Under the pieces are notes generated by a model. That model was not told where the DNA came from. It was given only the letters and a program-made list of their open reading frames with translations, and ran no database searches. 64,000 nucleotides of DNA from Camellia lanceoleosa. Its lineage: Eukaryota > Streptophyta > Magnoliopsida > Ericales > Theaceae. Shown here piece by piece: positions 12,283 through 24,785 of this stretch. A program made the position numbers and the translations under genes. The DNA lies in assembly GCA_025200525.1 (NCBI GenBank), contig CM045758.1:226258667-226322666 (forward strand). Direction: 5' to 3'. The number at the start of each line of letters is the position of its first letter. The first letter of the stretch is position 1.

Positions 12283-12994
12283 TATAAACGAACGATCTCA
12301 TCAACATAAATCGTAGTCAATCTATAAGCATTAAATGTAGTTTTGACAGGTAGAAAATGTACAGATTTAGTCAGTCTATCAACTACAACCCAAATAGAAT
12401 CCATACCTCGAGAAGTCCGAGGTAGGCCAACAACAAAATCCATAGTCACTTGCTCTCACATCCATTCAGGAATAGGGAGAGGTTGCAGTAAACCGCTCGG
12501 TTTCTGATGTTCAGCTTTAACTTGCTAACACTGAAGACATTAACACATATTCTGCAATCTCTTTCTTCATTTTAGGCCACCAATAGGTTTGTTTCAAATC
12601 CCGATACATTTTATTATTACCCGGATGCATAGCAAATACAGATCTGTGGGCTTTATCTAAAACCCTCTTCTTTAGTTCCGGAATATCTGGGACACACATT
12701 CTATTCCGAAATCTCAACACTTCATTCTCAATGCCAAACTCTGCTTTCAAACTTGTCTCAAATTCATCAATCACTTTCTTGAGGAATTCATCCTCTTTCT
12801 GCTTCTGTTTAATTTCCTCAATGATTGCCGGCTCGGCTGTAATAGCGGCTATCAATCCACCCTGTTCACACATTACCACTTCAATTTCAGACTTCTCAAA
12901 ATCTTACAAGATCTCTTTCTGTTCAATAAGCAAACAAGCCATACTCCCCGTTGATTTTCTGCTCAAGGCATCAGCAACTATGTTAGCTTTCCCG
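12283..12994 (-). pseudogene. Integrase N-terminal half of element A
   Basis: Holds the zinc-binding region around HPGNNKMYRDLKQTYWWP and the core start VTMDFVVGLPRTSRGMDSIW with the first catalytic D. It runs up to DEIVRLYG, where element C begins. In-frame stops lie near 12904. A one-base deletion near 12530 changes frame, and a further TAG and TGA follow. The rest of the integrase is at 1443-2355. Confidence 0.85.
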
Positions 12995-14190
12995 GGGTGC
13001 TACTGAATCTCTAAATCATAATCCTTTATTAGTTCCAGCCATCTCCTCTGTCGCATATTCAACTCCTTCTGCGTGAAGAAGTATTTCAGACTTTTGTGAT
13101 CCGTGTAGACTTCACACTTTGCCCTATACAAATAATGTCGCCAGATTTTCAAAGCAAAAACAACTGCGGCCAACTTTAAGTCATGTGTTGGGTAGTTCTT
13201 CTCGTGTGGTTTCAACTATCGAGAGGCGTAGGCAATAACCTTTCCGTTCTGCATTAATACACAACCCAAACCTTTATAAGACGCATCACTGAAAATTACA
13301 AAATTTTCCGTACCTGTGGCCAATGTCAATACTGGTGCAGTGGTCAGTCTCGTTTTTAGTTCATGAAAGGCAGCTTCTCTTTCGTCATTCCATTCAAATG
13401 ATTGCCCCTTGCGTGTCAACTGGGTAAGAGGTACAGCTATCTTGGAAAAATCTTTCACAAATCTTCTGTAATAACCAGTTAAGCCCATGAAGCTGCGGAC
13501 TTCTGTCACATTAGTCGGTGTAGGCCAATTCACAATTGCCTCTATTTTCTCCAGGTCCACTGAAATTCCTCCCTTGTTGATCACATGCCCTAAGAAAACA
13601 ACTTCATCCAACCAAAACTCACATTTCTTTAGCTTAGCAAATAATTTCCTTTCCCGAAGTATTTGTAGGACAGTTCTCAAATGATGTTCATGTTCAAGTC
13701 TATCTTTAGAATACATCAAAATGTCATCAATGAAAATCACAACGAATTCGTCAAGGTAGGTTTTAAAAATTCGGTTCATTAAGTCCATAAATGCTGTCGG
13801 AGCATTAGTCACTCCAAATGGCATAACAAGAAACTCAAAATGTCCATACCTCGTTCTGAATGCGGTTTTCTCGACATCCTCTGCCTTAACTTTCAGTTGA
13901 TGATACCCGGATCTCAAATCAATCTTAGAAAACACTTGTGATCCCTGCAACTGGTCAAATAAGTCATTAATACGGGGTAGGGGATATTTGTTCTTTATTG
14001 TTACCTTGTTCAATTCCCAATAATCGATGCACAAACGCGAAGTTCCATCCTTCTTTTTCACAAACAATACTGGTGCACCCCAAGGCGAAGTGCTAGGTCA
14101 AATAAACCCCTTGTCAATCAGGTCTTGCAACTATTCTTTCAATTCTTTCATTTTGGCAGTAGCCATTCTGTAGGGAGTTTTAGAAATGGG
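12995..14190 (-). pseudogene. Reverse transcriptase and RNase H of element A
   Basis: Copies element RNA into DNA. Visible reverse transcriptase motifs are [66 protein letters not shown] and the catalytic [10 protein letters not shown]. RNase H begins at [16 protein letters not shown] and continues past a stop at 13216 to TDHKSLKYF. In-frame stops lie in 14068-14190 (two), at 13216 and at 13000, with no frameshift. The frame is continuous with protease upstream. Confidence 0.9.
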
Positions 14191-14860
14191 CTAGGTGCCT
14201 GGCACAGTTTCAATAGTAAACTCTATCTCCCTATCTACACATTCCCCCGGTAATTCATTTGGAAACACATTTGGAAATTCTCTAACAATAGGGATATCAT
14301 TCAATTCAACATTCATAGATTGTTCAGACAACACATAGCACAGATAACCCTGGCACCCTTTCCTGATCAGTTTACATGCTTTCATTGTAGATATTAAATA
14401 AGGTGGAGGCACTACCCCATTACCCACAAACACAATTTCCTTATGTTCTGGTGGTTTAAACACAACCCGTTTTGTCACACAATCAATGGTGGCACAATAT
14501 TTGGTCAGCCAATCCATGCCCAAAATTACATCAAAATGTCTAAAATTCAAGAGTAACAAGTCTACATATAGGATAGCATCCTCAACACGCATATCACAAA
14601 ACTGGTATATAGATTCACACAATACAAATTCCTCAGATGGAGCAGACACACATAGCAGATATGGTAGTAATTCTAAAGGTCTGTTCAGTCTAGATGCAAA
14701 TGCACATGTTACAAATGAGTGTGTTGATCCAGAGTCAATTAACACAAAGGCATCCTGATTACATATAGAAATGGTACCTGAGACAACTGCGTTGGCATTC
14801 CTTGTATCGCCCGGAACAAACACAAATACTCTTCCTTGTCTCACGGTATCCCCGGTGGTA
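14191..14860 (-). pseudogene. Aspartic protease of element A
   Basis: Follows the gag zinc knuckle in the same frame. The active-site motif is FVLIDSGSTHSFV (DSG). The downstream FDVILGMDWL is the conserved C-terminal protease motif of plant gypsy elements. A TAG at 14191 separates it from reverse transcriptase. Confidence 0.87.
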
Positions 14861-15864
14861 GCGGATCTCAAAGTATTTCCCGGCTTCGGGATCGATGCAG
14901 TTGAGCTAGCAGCTAGCTTCCCTCTGTTCTGATTACAATCTCGAGCCATGTGCCCTTGTTTACCACACTTGAAACAGGCCCCTGACACACGGTAACAAAC
15001 CCCACAGTGCCTTTTGCTACAAATATTGCACATGGGAGATACATCTCAGGAAGAATTCGAAGTATTTGAGGAGCCCATGTTTTGCTTTTTCAGAAATTTC
15101 TTCTTTGAAAAGAAGCCTTGTCTTTTGTTTCCTTTCCACTCTATTAGTGGCCTAACCTGTCTAGCTATGTTAGCCTCTGATATGATGGCCCTGTCTAGCA
15201 CCCCAATGTAGGTCTCCAGCTTCAAGACATTCACTCTTTCTAAAATGTCACTTCGAAGCCCACCTTCAAAATGTCTCGCCTTCTTATAGTCAGTGTCAAT
15301 CACGTGTGGTGCAAACCTGGCCAATTCAGTGAATTTGGCCTCATACTCGGCTACAGTCATGCTGTCTTGCCTAAGTTCCATGAACTCTGCTACTTTCCTG
15401 TCCCGAACACACTGCGGGAAGTACTTGTCATAGAAAATTTCCAGGAATTTCACCTAGTCAACATCTCTGTGATTCTCACGCATCAACATCCACCATCTTC
15501 TTGCTTCGTCTTCTAGCATAAAAGTGGCTAGAAGTACTTTCTGTGTCTCTGAACACGGGAACACTTCAAATAATTTCTCGATGACGAGGACCCACGCTTC
15601 GGATTTCAACGGATCTAATCCACCATGGAACTGTGGTGGTTTCATTTTCTTGAATTCTTTGGTAAGTGCTATTATCTGATCATCATTCTGATTATCTGGC
15701 ACCGGAGGTGTCGGAGATGGAGGTGGCGGGTGTGGTTGTTGCCACTGTTGTTGCCACTCCTGTTGCTGTCTCAAAGTTTCTGCCATTTCCTGTATCAGTC
15801 TTTCCATTCTGTCTATTCTGGCAGTAGAGGACTCCTCTATCTCATCACCTCTTGTTCTCACCAT
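14861..15864 (-). pseudogene. gag of element A
   Basis: Starts MVRTRGDEIEESSTARIDRM at 15864. A P/Q-rich linker is followed by the Retrotrans_gag core with FKKMKPPQFHGG, LATFMLEDEARRWW and FLEIFYDKYFPQ. The zinc knuckle CFKCGKQGHMARDC fits CX2CX4HX4C. In-frame stops lie at 15454 and 15046. The frame is shared with protease and pol, as in single-polyprotein chromoviruses. Confidence 0.9.
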
Positions 15865-16106
15865 CTGATTAAACTTGCATTATACTTTGTACAAAAATTT
15901 CACAAGTATGCATATACTAGAGGGCATACGTATTCAAATAATTTGAAATGCAAGTAGTTCACAAACTTACAACACATAGTCATTCACATTAAACATTTAA
16001 GCGTATTCTTGATGCTTTCAATTTCATACTTATTGAATGAATGCATCCCAGATCTTTTCTAGACGCTTATTGCTCTATTGGGCAAGTGTGTAAGTTATTA
16101 ACTCGT

Positions 16107-16118
16107 GCTCTGATACCA
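16107..16118 (-). other. Primer binding site of element A (initiator Met tRNA)
   Basis: The minus strand reads TGGTATCAGAGC, the standard primer site complementary to the 3' end of initiator-methionine tRNA. It lies three bases downstream of the LTR end at 16122. Confidence 0.92.
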
Positions 16119-16639
16119 CTTTGTCACGACCCGAACCTGCCTCTATGGGTTTAGGCCATAACCGGCCAGTAATCATGAGATTACCTACGGCCTCAAATTA
16201 GACCAAACATAACTCATCAGAGTAAAGGGGCCAAACGAAAGCAAAATTTAAAACTTTGTCCATAGAGCTGTGCTTACACGGCACGTCATAACAAACCATA
16301 CAAATAGCTGTTAATAACTCACAATAGAAAGTATAGCAACATAAGATTCTGTATAGACAGAATCATTTAAGTCTAAGTCAACCCATGAAAACTATATACC
16401 AAAGTTTTAAAGTCCTCGCCAATCATGACAAAATATAAATACATAACAAAAGGAGAAGACGAGTCTCATGCGTAAGACACTAGGGCTGACTCTTCAAATC
16501 CTTTGTTGTTCCACACAGACTTCATTGGGGCTGGGTTTGGACTTCTCTTGGCTCACCTACAAACACATGAATGAGCGTGAGCGATAGCCCAGTGAATAAT
16601 ATCGAATAAAGAAGTTATACAAACGATACGTAGAACAAC

Positions 16640-16890
16640 ATGCTTCAAATGGCCTTGGGCCCAATTCATATTTCTATTTAACATATATATACGCAATTTA
16701 AGTCAAGTGACTGTGGTTCCGAACGTACTGGCCTTTGGCCCATTTATCTTCTATTCGTCAAACTGGCCTTTGGTCCATTCAGACTTTCATTCATGTCAGA
16801 CTGGCGTATGGCCCATTCATTTATGTCAAACTGGCCTCTGGCCCATTCATTCATTCATTTATGCCAAACTAACCTTCGGCCCATTCAGTT
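16640..16890 (-). repeat. GGCC-type tandem array in LTR A
   Basis: Imperfect repeats of about 26-36 bp with GGCC-TTTGGCCCATTCA-like cores on the plus strand, about seven copies. Reading frames across it are repeat artefacts. Confidence 0.7.
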
Positions 16891-17224
16891 ATTCATATCA
16901 AACATTTGTCCATAATTCAAACTAGTAAACTTATAAGGCTTATAAGGAAATAAGCAGTTGGACAAATGACAAGCTTCAAAATATCGATATTACTCACAGT
17001 GATCACTTGGTTGGTTTGCCCTAGAGCTCGACCCTACACATTCCATGAACACAAAAGGGTCACAAACAATTCGATCCGTTCTAAATTCACATTTTCCTCT
17101 TTAGGTTTATTCTTATCTCTTTAACTCAATTGCAATGCTCAATGCATGCCTAAGAGTACTTAGAAGTGAAAGAGAACAGAAAATGAAACACAGAATGTCT
17201 TTTCAAAATTTCAGAAAATAGGGT

Positions 17225-17455
17225 CCCCGCTCGAGCGTGGACTTCCCCGCTCGAGCTGACCCTTGAGGCCTGCAAAAGTATTGGATATGTCAAATTTATG
17301 CTCGATCGCGAACTCTGGCGCTCGAGTGGAAGGCCTCTCTACATGGCTCCCCGCTCGAGCGTGAACTTCCCCGCTCGAGCGGACACCATGTCTGCAGAAA
17401 ATACTGGGAACACGAATTTCACGCTCGAGCAACGTTTCCCCCGCTCGAGCGGACA
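17225..17455. repeat. Cluster of CGCTCGAGCG palindromes in LTR A
   Basis: Seven copies of GCTCGAGC-type palindromes, often as CCCCGCTCGAGCG, in an otherwise AT-rich LTR. They start near 17226, 17248, 17316, 17350, 17371, 17421 and 17440. The left LTR copy lies at 172-395 with more decayed CpG sites. The role is unknown. Confidence 0.85.
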
Positions 17456-18498
17456 TCAAAATTCTAGCAAATCCAGAACATGTTCTTGAGCTTCAATTTG
17501 ATGTTCAAAGGTTCCAAATGCATGATTTTGGCTCAAACTTCACATATACATATTCTAACATGGTATAGACACTAAATTACAATACAATGAAGCTCAATTT
17601 CACAATTTAATCACGTGCCTGACTCAAATTAACTCAAACTCATCACCAACACACTAGATTCAAACATGCAAGACTCAAACTCCCATGGTTTGCACTTGCA
17701 TGTGAGATATACACAATATCCTCAACTTAATTAGTGAAGAGATGATGAAATACATGGTCATTAATCAAAACTCAACATGGATCATACACATTGTGCTCAA
17801 ATATGGAAATTTATGGCAATTTCTTACATGCATGTGTTCTAAGACTTCAATTTCAACAAAACCAACTCAATTTCATCATAATCAATCTAACTCATGTTCT
17901 TGACCATTAATCAAACTTGAGTTTACAAAATTACAAACAAAAATCCATGAGTCAAGGGTTGATTACTCACCTAGGAGCCTTAATCTTCCCAATTTCTAGT
18001 TAAATCTTGAGTTTAACTTCCCAATCTCACAAACCTTGAGCCAAAACATGCAATCCTTCCTCTTTCCCTCTATAGCCGACCCTCTCTTCCCTCTCTTAGA
18101 GTTGATATCAGCCAAATGATTTTAAAGAGAATGAATGAATATAATAAGGCCCTTATAAAGCCCCACTAAGTCACATTATTTTAATATCAAATAATTAAGC
18201 ACTTAATTAGTCGTTCTAAATCTAATTATTTTGATCCGAATCAATTTTTAATTAAATTTCACTGTAGGCACTAAAAATTATGCCAATCGCAATGGCGTAA
18301 TCAATTTCGGGTTCTGTGGCCGATAAGGCCTTCAATTTAATTTCCAAAGCAGATAATCAAACAAATATTCCTACGGCGAACAGATAGAAATTCAAAACCA
18401 CATATTTTCGCATAATGGCACACAAAATCATATTAAACATATAATCATGCTCATATTAAGGACCAATTAGCATACTACAGAACAAGGATATTACACAT

Positions 18499-20285
18499 GC
18501 CTTCTCCACCACCTCCAGATATTCCACCCAACCAAGAACGAGCCCCGAGCCATACTATCCAGCAGCCCTATCCACCCAACTTGGAAGGCTTGCGACCCCC
18601 TCCCCAGATATAAATCCGCCACCCCGGGCCCCGCATCCATCGGTCCCGGCACCAACTCCTGAAGGAGAGGCCAGTAGCGTCCAGCCCCCGTTGCCTTCCA
18701 GTGGTGACAACATTACTCTTTAGGATGCAGAACTCCGAGCCATGAGGCTCCAGCTCCAAGGAGTTATGCAGAACAGACAACATAAACCATCTACCATAGC
18801 CAACTCCCTATTAGTTGCCTCCATTAGGGACAAACCTTTACCCCCCAAGTTTAAGATGCCTACAATCGACTCTTTCGATGGTACATCAAACTCGGTCGAT
18901 CACTTGGAGACCTACAGAACCCTCATGATCCTCCATGCATTCCCCGATGAAATCATTTGTCGGGCTTTCCCCGTAACACTCAAGGGGTCGGCTCGACTCT
19001 GGTTTAGTCAACTGCCAGCAGACTTTGTTTCCACTTTCCAGCACCGCAATGACTCCTTTCTTAGCTATTTCATTGGAGCCCAGCCACGGCCAAGCAACTC
19101 ATCAACATCCGTCAGTTGAGGAGAGTCATTGCCTTGACTTTGTCACCCGCTTCAATACCAAAGCCCTGCAGGTGGCAGAAAAATGATGACAAGGTCATCC
19201 TCATGGCGTTCATGGCCGGCCTATAATCATCTGATTTCCTTTTCTCCCTCTCCAAAAACCCCCTGACCTCCATGGCAACCCTACTTTCCAAAGCCCAAAA
19301 ATACAAGAACGCCGAAGATTCCCTTGTCTCTCACCAAGATCCTACAGCCAAAAATCCGACCCCCAGAGAGAAGAGAAAGGACTCAGAAACCAGAAACAAC
19401 TAGTATAATAACCAAACACCTCAGTATACCGACCGACCACCCCGAGCCGACCGGTCGGCGCCAACCCGACCGCCCGGCTGGTTCGAACGGTACACACCTC
19501 TCTATTCCCCCATGGAACAAGTCCTCAATCAGATCCAGCGAGACTACCCCTTGAAATGGTCGCAACCATCACGGTCTCCTTCCAATTGGCGAGACCAGTC
19601 CAAATATTGTCGTTTTAACCAGGACCACGACCATAATACCGAGAAGTGTGTTAACCTCAAAGATCAGATCGAGGCCTTGATACGTCAGGGACGTCTTAGC
19701 CGATTCACGGAAACTCGCCCTCAACAGAGACAAAGGACTGAACCCATCAGAAACAACCGTCGGTACACCCCTCCCCGGCAACCAGTACAACCTAACCAAG
19801 GTCGTGATCGCCCTCCACAGCAACCTCGGGCACAACGTAACCCCGCCCCACCTGTTGGAGAAATCAGAGTTATTTCCGGAGGGCTTGCTTATAGAGGACT
19901 ATCCCGCTCGGCTCAGCGGGCAGAACTCATAAAAATCAGGCAGGGCTCAGACAAAGAAGTTGCCACATTGGACCGACCCTCCAAACAACCCAAGCAGTGG
20001 ACAGAGCCGATCACCTTTACGGACGCCGACTGCACAGGCATCCGTTATCCCCATGACGACCCTCTCATCATCTCTACCCTCCTCTCCAATTACAAGGTCA
20101 GACGGGTTCTCGTCGACAACGACAGTTCTTCAGACATCATCTTCCTAAATTGCTTCTGCCAGCTCAAGATCGAGGAAGAAAGTTTGTCCCCTTTCCAAAC
20201 CCCATTACTCGGTTTCACTGGAGATCGAGTGACCTCCATCGGCTCTATCGATCTGCCTATCACAATCAGGGAATACCCACGGTAA
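18499..20285 (+). pseudogene. gag and protease of element B
   Basis: The visible gag begins in a proline-rich region at the junction with element A. The core at 18742-19119 holds PPKFKMPTIDSFDGTSNSVD and ICRAFPVTLKGSARLWFSQL, typical of Tat gag. The frame then shifts. From 19512 one frame carries a Cys/His element (YCRFNQDHDHNTEKC), an R/Q/P-rich linker and the protease region. The protease motif reads VLVDNDSSSDII, where relatives have D-(N/G/T)-G; the G is replaced by D, so activity is doubtful even without other damage. The stop is at 20283-20285. Confidence 0.8.
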
Positions 20286-20639
20286 ACCACAAAGTTACTC
20301 ACCTTCTTCATCGTCGACTGCCCTTCTGCCTACAACATCATCCATGGTCACACCGCCTTAAATGCTTTCCAAGCTATCACATCCACTTTCCATCTTTCCG
20401 TCAAGTTCCCCACCTACCTAGGAGTCGACATAGTAAGAGGAGAGCAGACCGTGGTCAGGGAATATTACGTCGCCTCACTTAAAGTGGTCAAGCTAAAGGA
20501 GGCTATGATCATTGAAGGGCTCGACATCAGAGACGAGGATGAACTGGTCAGAGGGGAACCAGTGGAAGAGCTCGTTGAGGTCCCCATCGACCCTACCAAC
20601 CCGGCAAAAACTGTCAAAATCGACAGCTAACTATCCTTC

Positions 20640-21960
20640 CAAGCAAAGGCTGACCTCACTGCCCTCCTGATTGAGCACAACGACATATTTGCTTGGACCC
20701 ACTCCGACATGTCGGGTATTGACCCCTCCTTCATAACTCATTGTCTCAGCATTGAGCCCCACTTTCGACCCTTCCGCCAGAAGCAGCGCATCTTTCACCT
20801 GGAGCGCAACACTCTTATCGCCTCCGAAGTAGATAAGATCCTTGAGGCACAGTTTATCAAAAATGTAGACTACCCCAGATGGCTATCAAATGTGGTCTTG
20901 GTTCGTAAAAACAACGGTAAATGGCGACTCTATGTTGACTACTCAGACCTTAACCGAGCCTACCCCAAAGACAGTTATCCCCTTCCTCGCACAGACCTGC
21001 TCGTTGACGCCATGGCTGGCCATCAAATGCTCAGCATCATGGACGCCTTCTCTGGATACAACCAAATTTTGATGCACCCGTCTGATTGGGAGCATACCTC
21101 CTTCATCACCGACCAGGGGACCTACCATTATTGTGTCATGCCGTTTGGGTTGAAAAATGCTAGGGCCACTTACCAACGGTTGGTCAACGCCGTCTTTCAT
21201 CATCAAATTGGCTGGAACATGGAAGTATATGTTGACGACATGCTAGTCAAGAGCAAGCTCTCAACTGATCATCTGGCCGACCTCCGAGAGACCTTCGGCA
21301 CCCTACAAAAATATCAAATGAAGCTCAATCTAAAGAAATGCGCCTTCGGCATGGAATCTGGGAAGTTCTTGGGTTTCATGGTCAGTCAGCGGGGCATCGA
21401 AGCTAACCCCGAAAAGATCAAGGCCTTAATTGAAATGCAGTCACCCAAAACGGTTAAGGAGGTTCAGAGGCTTACTAGCCGAGTTGCCGCCCTCAACCGC
21501 TTCATTTCCCACGCAACGGACAAGTGCCTTCCCTTCTTTAAAGTTTTTCGACAAACTTTTGAGTGGACGGCAGAATCCGAAGAGGCCTTTCAACAGTTGA
21601 AATAATGCATGGCCAACCCCCCCTCCTTTCTCAGGCAATAACGGGCGAACCCCTCTTCCTCTATTTAGCCGTGTCAAACACCGCAGTCAGTGCAGCACTC
21701 ATTGGGGAAGACAGCTCTGTCCAACGACCGGTCTACTACATCAATCAGGCTCTCAGGGGAGCAGAGCAGAACTACCCATTGCTTGAAAAAATGGCCTTAG
21801 CCTTGGTCATAGCCTCAAGACGACTCCGACCTTACTTCCAGGCCCACCCCATTGTCGTCCTCACTGACCAACCGTTCAAGAAAATAATGAACAACCAGAG
21901 TTGTCCGGCCAACTTATGCAATGGTCAGTCGAGCTCAGCCAGTTTGACATCTCCTACAGA
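20640..21960 (+). pseudogene. Reverse transcriptase and RNase H of element B
   Basis: Reverse transcriptase motifs include VVLVRKNNGKWRLYVDYSDL, YPLPRTDLLVDAMAG, DAFSGYNQI, MPFGLKNARATYQRLVNAVF and the catalytic YVDDMLVKS. A TAA at 21603 ends this frame. The first RNase H continues in another frame with LFLYLAVSNTAVSAALI and PVYYINQALRGAEQNYPLLE. At least two frame changes lie between gag and the second RNase H. Confidence 0.87.
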
Positions 21961-22039
21961 CCCCGAACGGCGATCAAAGGCCAGGCTGTCACCGATTTTA
22001 TCCTGGAATTCACTAATCCCACTCCGACCACGGCCCCAC

Positions 22040-22560
22040 CACCTTCGTGACCCCCGACTGAGGCAGAAGACCCCCACTCTTGGATCCTCAACGTCGACGG
22101 ATCATCCCGCAAAGAAGGCAGTGGGGCTGGTCTTATCCTCACCGCCCCCGAGGGTGGTTACTTCAAATGTGCTCTCCGTTTCTTGTTTGACGCAAGCAAT
22201 AATGAGGCCGAATATGAGGCATTGATAGCAGGTCTCCGCCTAGCCAGAGACATTGGTGTTAGCCATATCCAAGTGTTCAGCGATTCCCAACTCATTGTTG
22301 GACAAATCACGGGGGAATTCGATGCCAAGGAAGACACAATGTGGGCTTACAGGGATATTGCACTCCCTCTTGCTCGCCTCTTCAACACTTTCTATATCAA
22401 GCACATCCCGCGGGCAGAAAACTCCAAGGCAGATGAGATGGCTCAATTAACTTCTGCCGACCAGTCAGACCTCAGCCACGGTGTCCGCCTTGAGTACCTG
22501 GCCCACCACGCCATTTCCCCAAACCAGCAGCAAGTCCACTTCCTCCAAGATGAACCTATT
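22040..22560 (+). pseudogene. Second (archaeal-like) RNase H of element B
   Basis: Motifs NVDGSSRKEGSGAGLIL, NNEAEYEALIAGLRLA, VFSDSQLIVGQITGEF and HIPRAENSKADEMAQL mark the additional RNase H domain acquired by Tat-lineage elements. It lies between the degenerate retroviral-type RNase H and integrase, the normal Tat position. Confidence 0.87.
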
Positions 22561-23796
22561 CCATGGGCGGCAGACATCTTTCTATTTCTGACAACGGGGG
22601 AACTGCTAGACAACAAACAGCAGATCGCCAAAGTCAGGGCCCGGTCGTCCAACTACATTCTTATCAGTGGTCTCTTGTACAAACATGGCTTTTCACGTCC
22701 ATACTTGCAATGCCTCAATCCCGCTCAAGCAACCTACGTGATGAGAGAAGTCCATGAGGGTGTATGTGGCAACCATTCGGGGGCCAGGTCACTAGGACAC
22801 AAAATACTCTGCACTAGTTACTTCTGGCCTACTCTCAGCCAAGATGCCGCCGAATTCGTGCTTAAATGTGATAAGTGCCAACGCTTTGCCAACATCCCTC
22901 ATGCTCCTCCTACAGAATTGATCACACTTTGCAGCCCTTACCCATTCGCCAAATGGGAGATCGACCTAGTTGGCCCATTGCCCACTAGCTGAGACCAAAC
23001 CAAATTCGCAATTGTCGCCATTGATTACTTCACTAAATGGGTGGAGGCGGAACCCCTTACCACAATTATCGAGTGGAACTCAACCAGATTTATCTGGCAA
23101 TCAATCGTGTGCCGATTTGGCATCCCCCAAGCCATTGTCTCTGACAATGGCAAACAATTTGACAATGCCAAGTTCAGGAAATTCTGTGCAAAACTTCAAA
23201 TCCAGCCATGTTTCTCTTCCCCAGGTCATCCCCAAGCCAACAGCCAAGTTGAGGTTACCAACCGTTCTCTTCTGAAGATCATCAAAACTAAGCTAGAAGC
23301 AGCTAAGGGACTCTGGGCTGAGGAATTACCAAATGTACTCTGGGCCTACCGCACTATCGCTCAAACCCCCACTGGGGAGACCCCTTTTCGCTTAACATAC
23401 GGCGCTGAGGCGGTCATCCCAGTGGAAATTGGTCTGCCTACCCCGAGGGTTCTACACCCGAATCCAAAACTAACTGAAGAGCTACGTTGGGCAGACCTAG
23501 ACCTAATCAAAGAGCTCCGAGAGACCACTGCTGTCAGGTGGGCCTCATACCAATAGAAAATGAGGACACACTACAACTGCAAAGTCCGACCGAAGGAGTT
23601 CGTTGTGGGGGACCTTGTTTTGCACAAAGCAACTCTTGCCACCAAAAATCCAACTGAGGGCAAGCTGGCAGCCAAGTGAAAGGGACCTTACGTCATCAAG
23701 GCCAGACCTCGTCCAGGTACTTACCAACTTCAAGACATGGAAGGACGAGACCTCCACCACCCATGGAACGCCAAGCACTTGAAGCGTTATTTTCAA
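22561..23796 (+). pseudogene. Integrase of element B
   Basis: The zinc-binding region ends with CDKCQRFANIPHAPP. Core motifs are WEIDLVGPLPTS with the first D, IVSDNGKQFDN with the second D, and HPQANSQVEVTNRSLL with the E. The C-terminus ends HHPWNAKHLKRYFQ and a natural stop at about 23797. In-frame stops follow PLPTS (about 22990), at 23554 and near 23677. No chromodomain is seen, as expected for the Tat lineage. Confidence 0.87.
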
Positions 23797-23969
23797 TAAA
23801 GCCCTATTTTGTATTGATCAATTGTTGTATTTTCCTTTTGACAATCTACACACTTGAATGTTCTTGTTCTTCTCTCGCATGATGTAAATTTCTAATCAAA
23901 TGGGCTACACTTTAAATGACAACAATCTTACATCTCAGTTATCTGTGTGGTATTTCAATAACGTCCTGA

Positions 23970-24240
23970 TTGCAGCACTCAGCTAAAAGCCTCAGCCAGA
24001 CTAAGCATGAAGAGCTCAGCCAGACTGAGTTACTTAAAGCCTCCGCCAGACTGAGCTTGAAGAGCTCAGCCAGACTGAGTTACTTAAAGCCTCAGCCAGA
24101 CTGAGTTACTTAAAGTCTCAGCTAAACTAACCATGAGGAGCTCAGCCAGACTGAGTTACTTGAAGAGTTAGCCAGACTGAGTTAATCATGGCTCAACCCA
24201 AACTAAGCACGAATGAAGAGCTCGGCCAAGGCCATTCTTG
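23970..24240 (+). repeat. Short tandem repeats after pol of element B
   Basis: About nine imperfect units of roughly 29-31 bp with the core GAGCTCAGCCAGACTGAGTT, alternating with TACTTAAAGCCTC. Such tracts between pol and the 3' LTR are common in Tat elements. Confidence 0.8.
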
Positions 24241-24785
24241 CAAACTTCATGATTGTGGCATAGTTGCCATACTTAGTTAAATTCCAGGTTCGTGTTTTTA
24301 CGCCTCTTAACACTCTTTACTTTTTTTAACTTTTATTTCCCAACTTAGCCTTTCATATATCAACACTCTTACAATGTGATTTAAAACTTCACTTTTTGGG
24401 ACCCTTACAGTTCAACATTTTACAAGCCAGACTGACTCCCTACTGGGTTGCGATTTGCAATTGCGTTTTTGACATTCTCACATTTTAAACTTCACTTTAC
24501 ATTGTGGTTTTCTCACAAGTTAGACTGACTCCCTACTTCTCAATTTTCACTGCAATTTATACACAAGCATTATTTGAATAACCATTCTCATTCTTCTCAT
24601 AGTTACAAAAATAAAGGCCACAGTGTGACAAATACAACTCAGAATTTTATTTATTCACAAACTCATACATAAGTTTACTGCAAAAATTACACTCCCAAAA
24701 AAAAAAAAAAAAAAACAACAACAACAAAAAACAAAACAACAACAAAAATTTTATTTATAAACAAAGTGCAAACATTTTACATTCA
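24241..24785. other. Non-coding spacer of element B
   Basis: An AT-rich stretch with an A-run and a (CAA)n-like tract at about 24697-24745. No gene is seen. It separates the post-pol repeats from the end of the antisense ORF. Confidence 0.6.

Larger units (their letters stand above)
12280..18495 (-). mobile_element. Element A, 5' part (gag-pol and 5' LTR)
   Basis: Minus-strand gag, protease, reverse transcriptase, RNase H and N-terminal integrase, preceded by an initiator-Met primer site and a 2374-bp LTR. Order of domains and sequence fit the Tekay/Del clade of plant chromoviruses. gag-pol is one frame from 15864 to about 12530, broken by stop codons and by one frameshift near 12530. The right border abuts gag of element B. 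The expected 5-bp target duplication is CATGC at 18496-18500, but its mate lies left of the window. Confidence 0.92.
16122..18495 (-). repeat. 5' LTR of element A (2374 bp)
   Basis: Begins TGTAATATCC at 18495 and ends GGTTCGGGTCGTGACA at 16122 on the minus strand. A TATA-like CTTTATAAGG lies near 18148-18160. It carries an array of GGCC units at 16640-16890 and a cluster of seven CTCGAG-centred palindromes at 17225-17455. The 5' end shares the AAGGCCTTATCGG segment, and the 3' end shares the sequence near GATTACTGGCC, with solo LTR F. Confidence 0.93.
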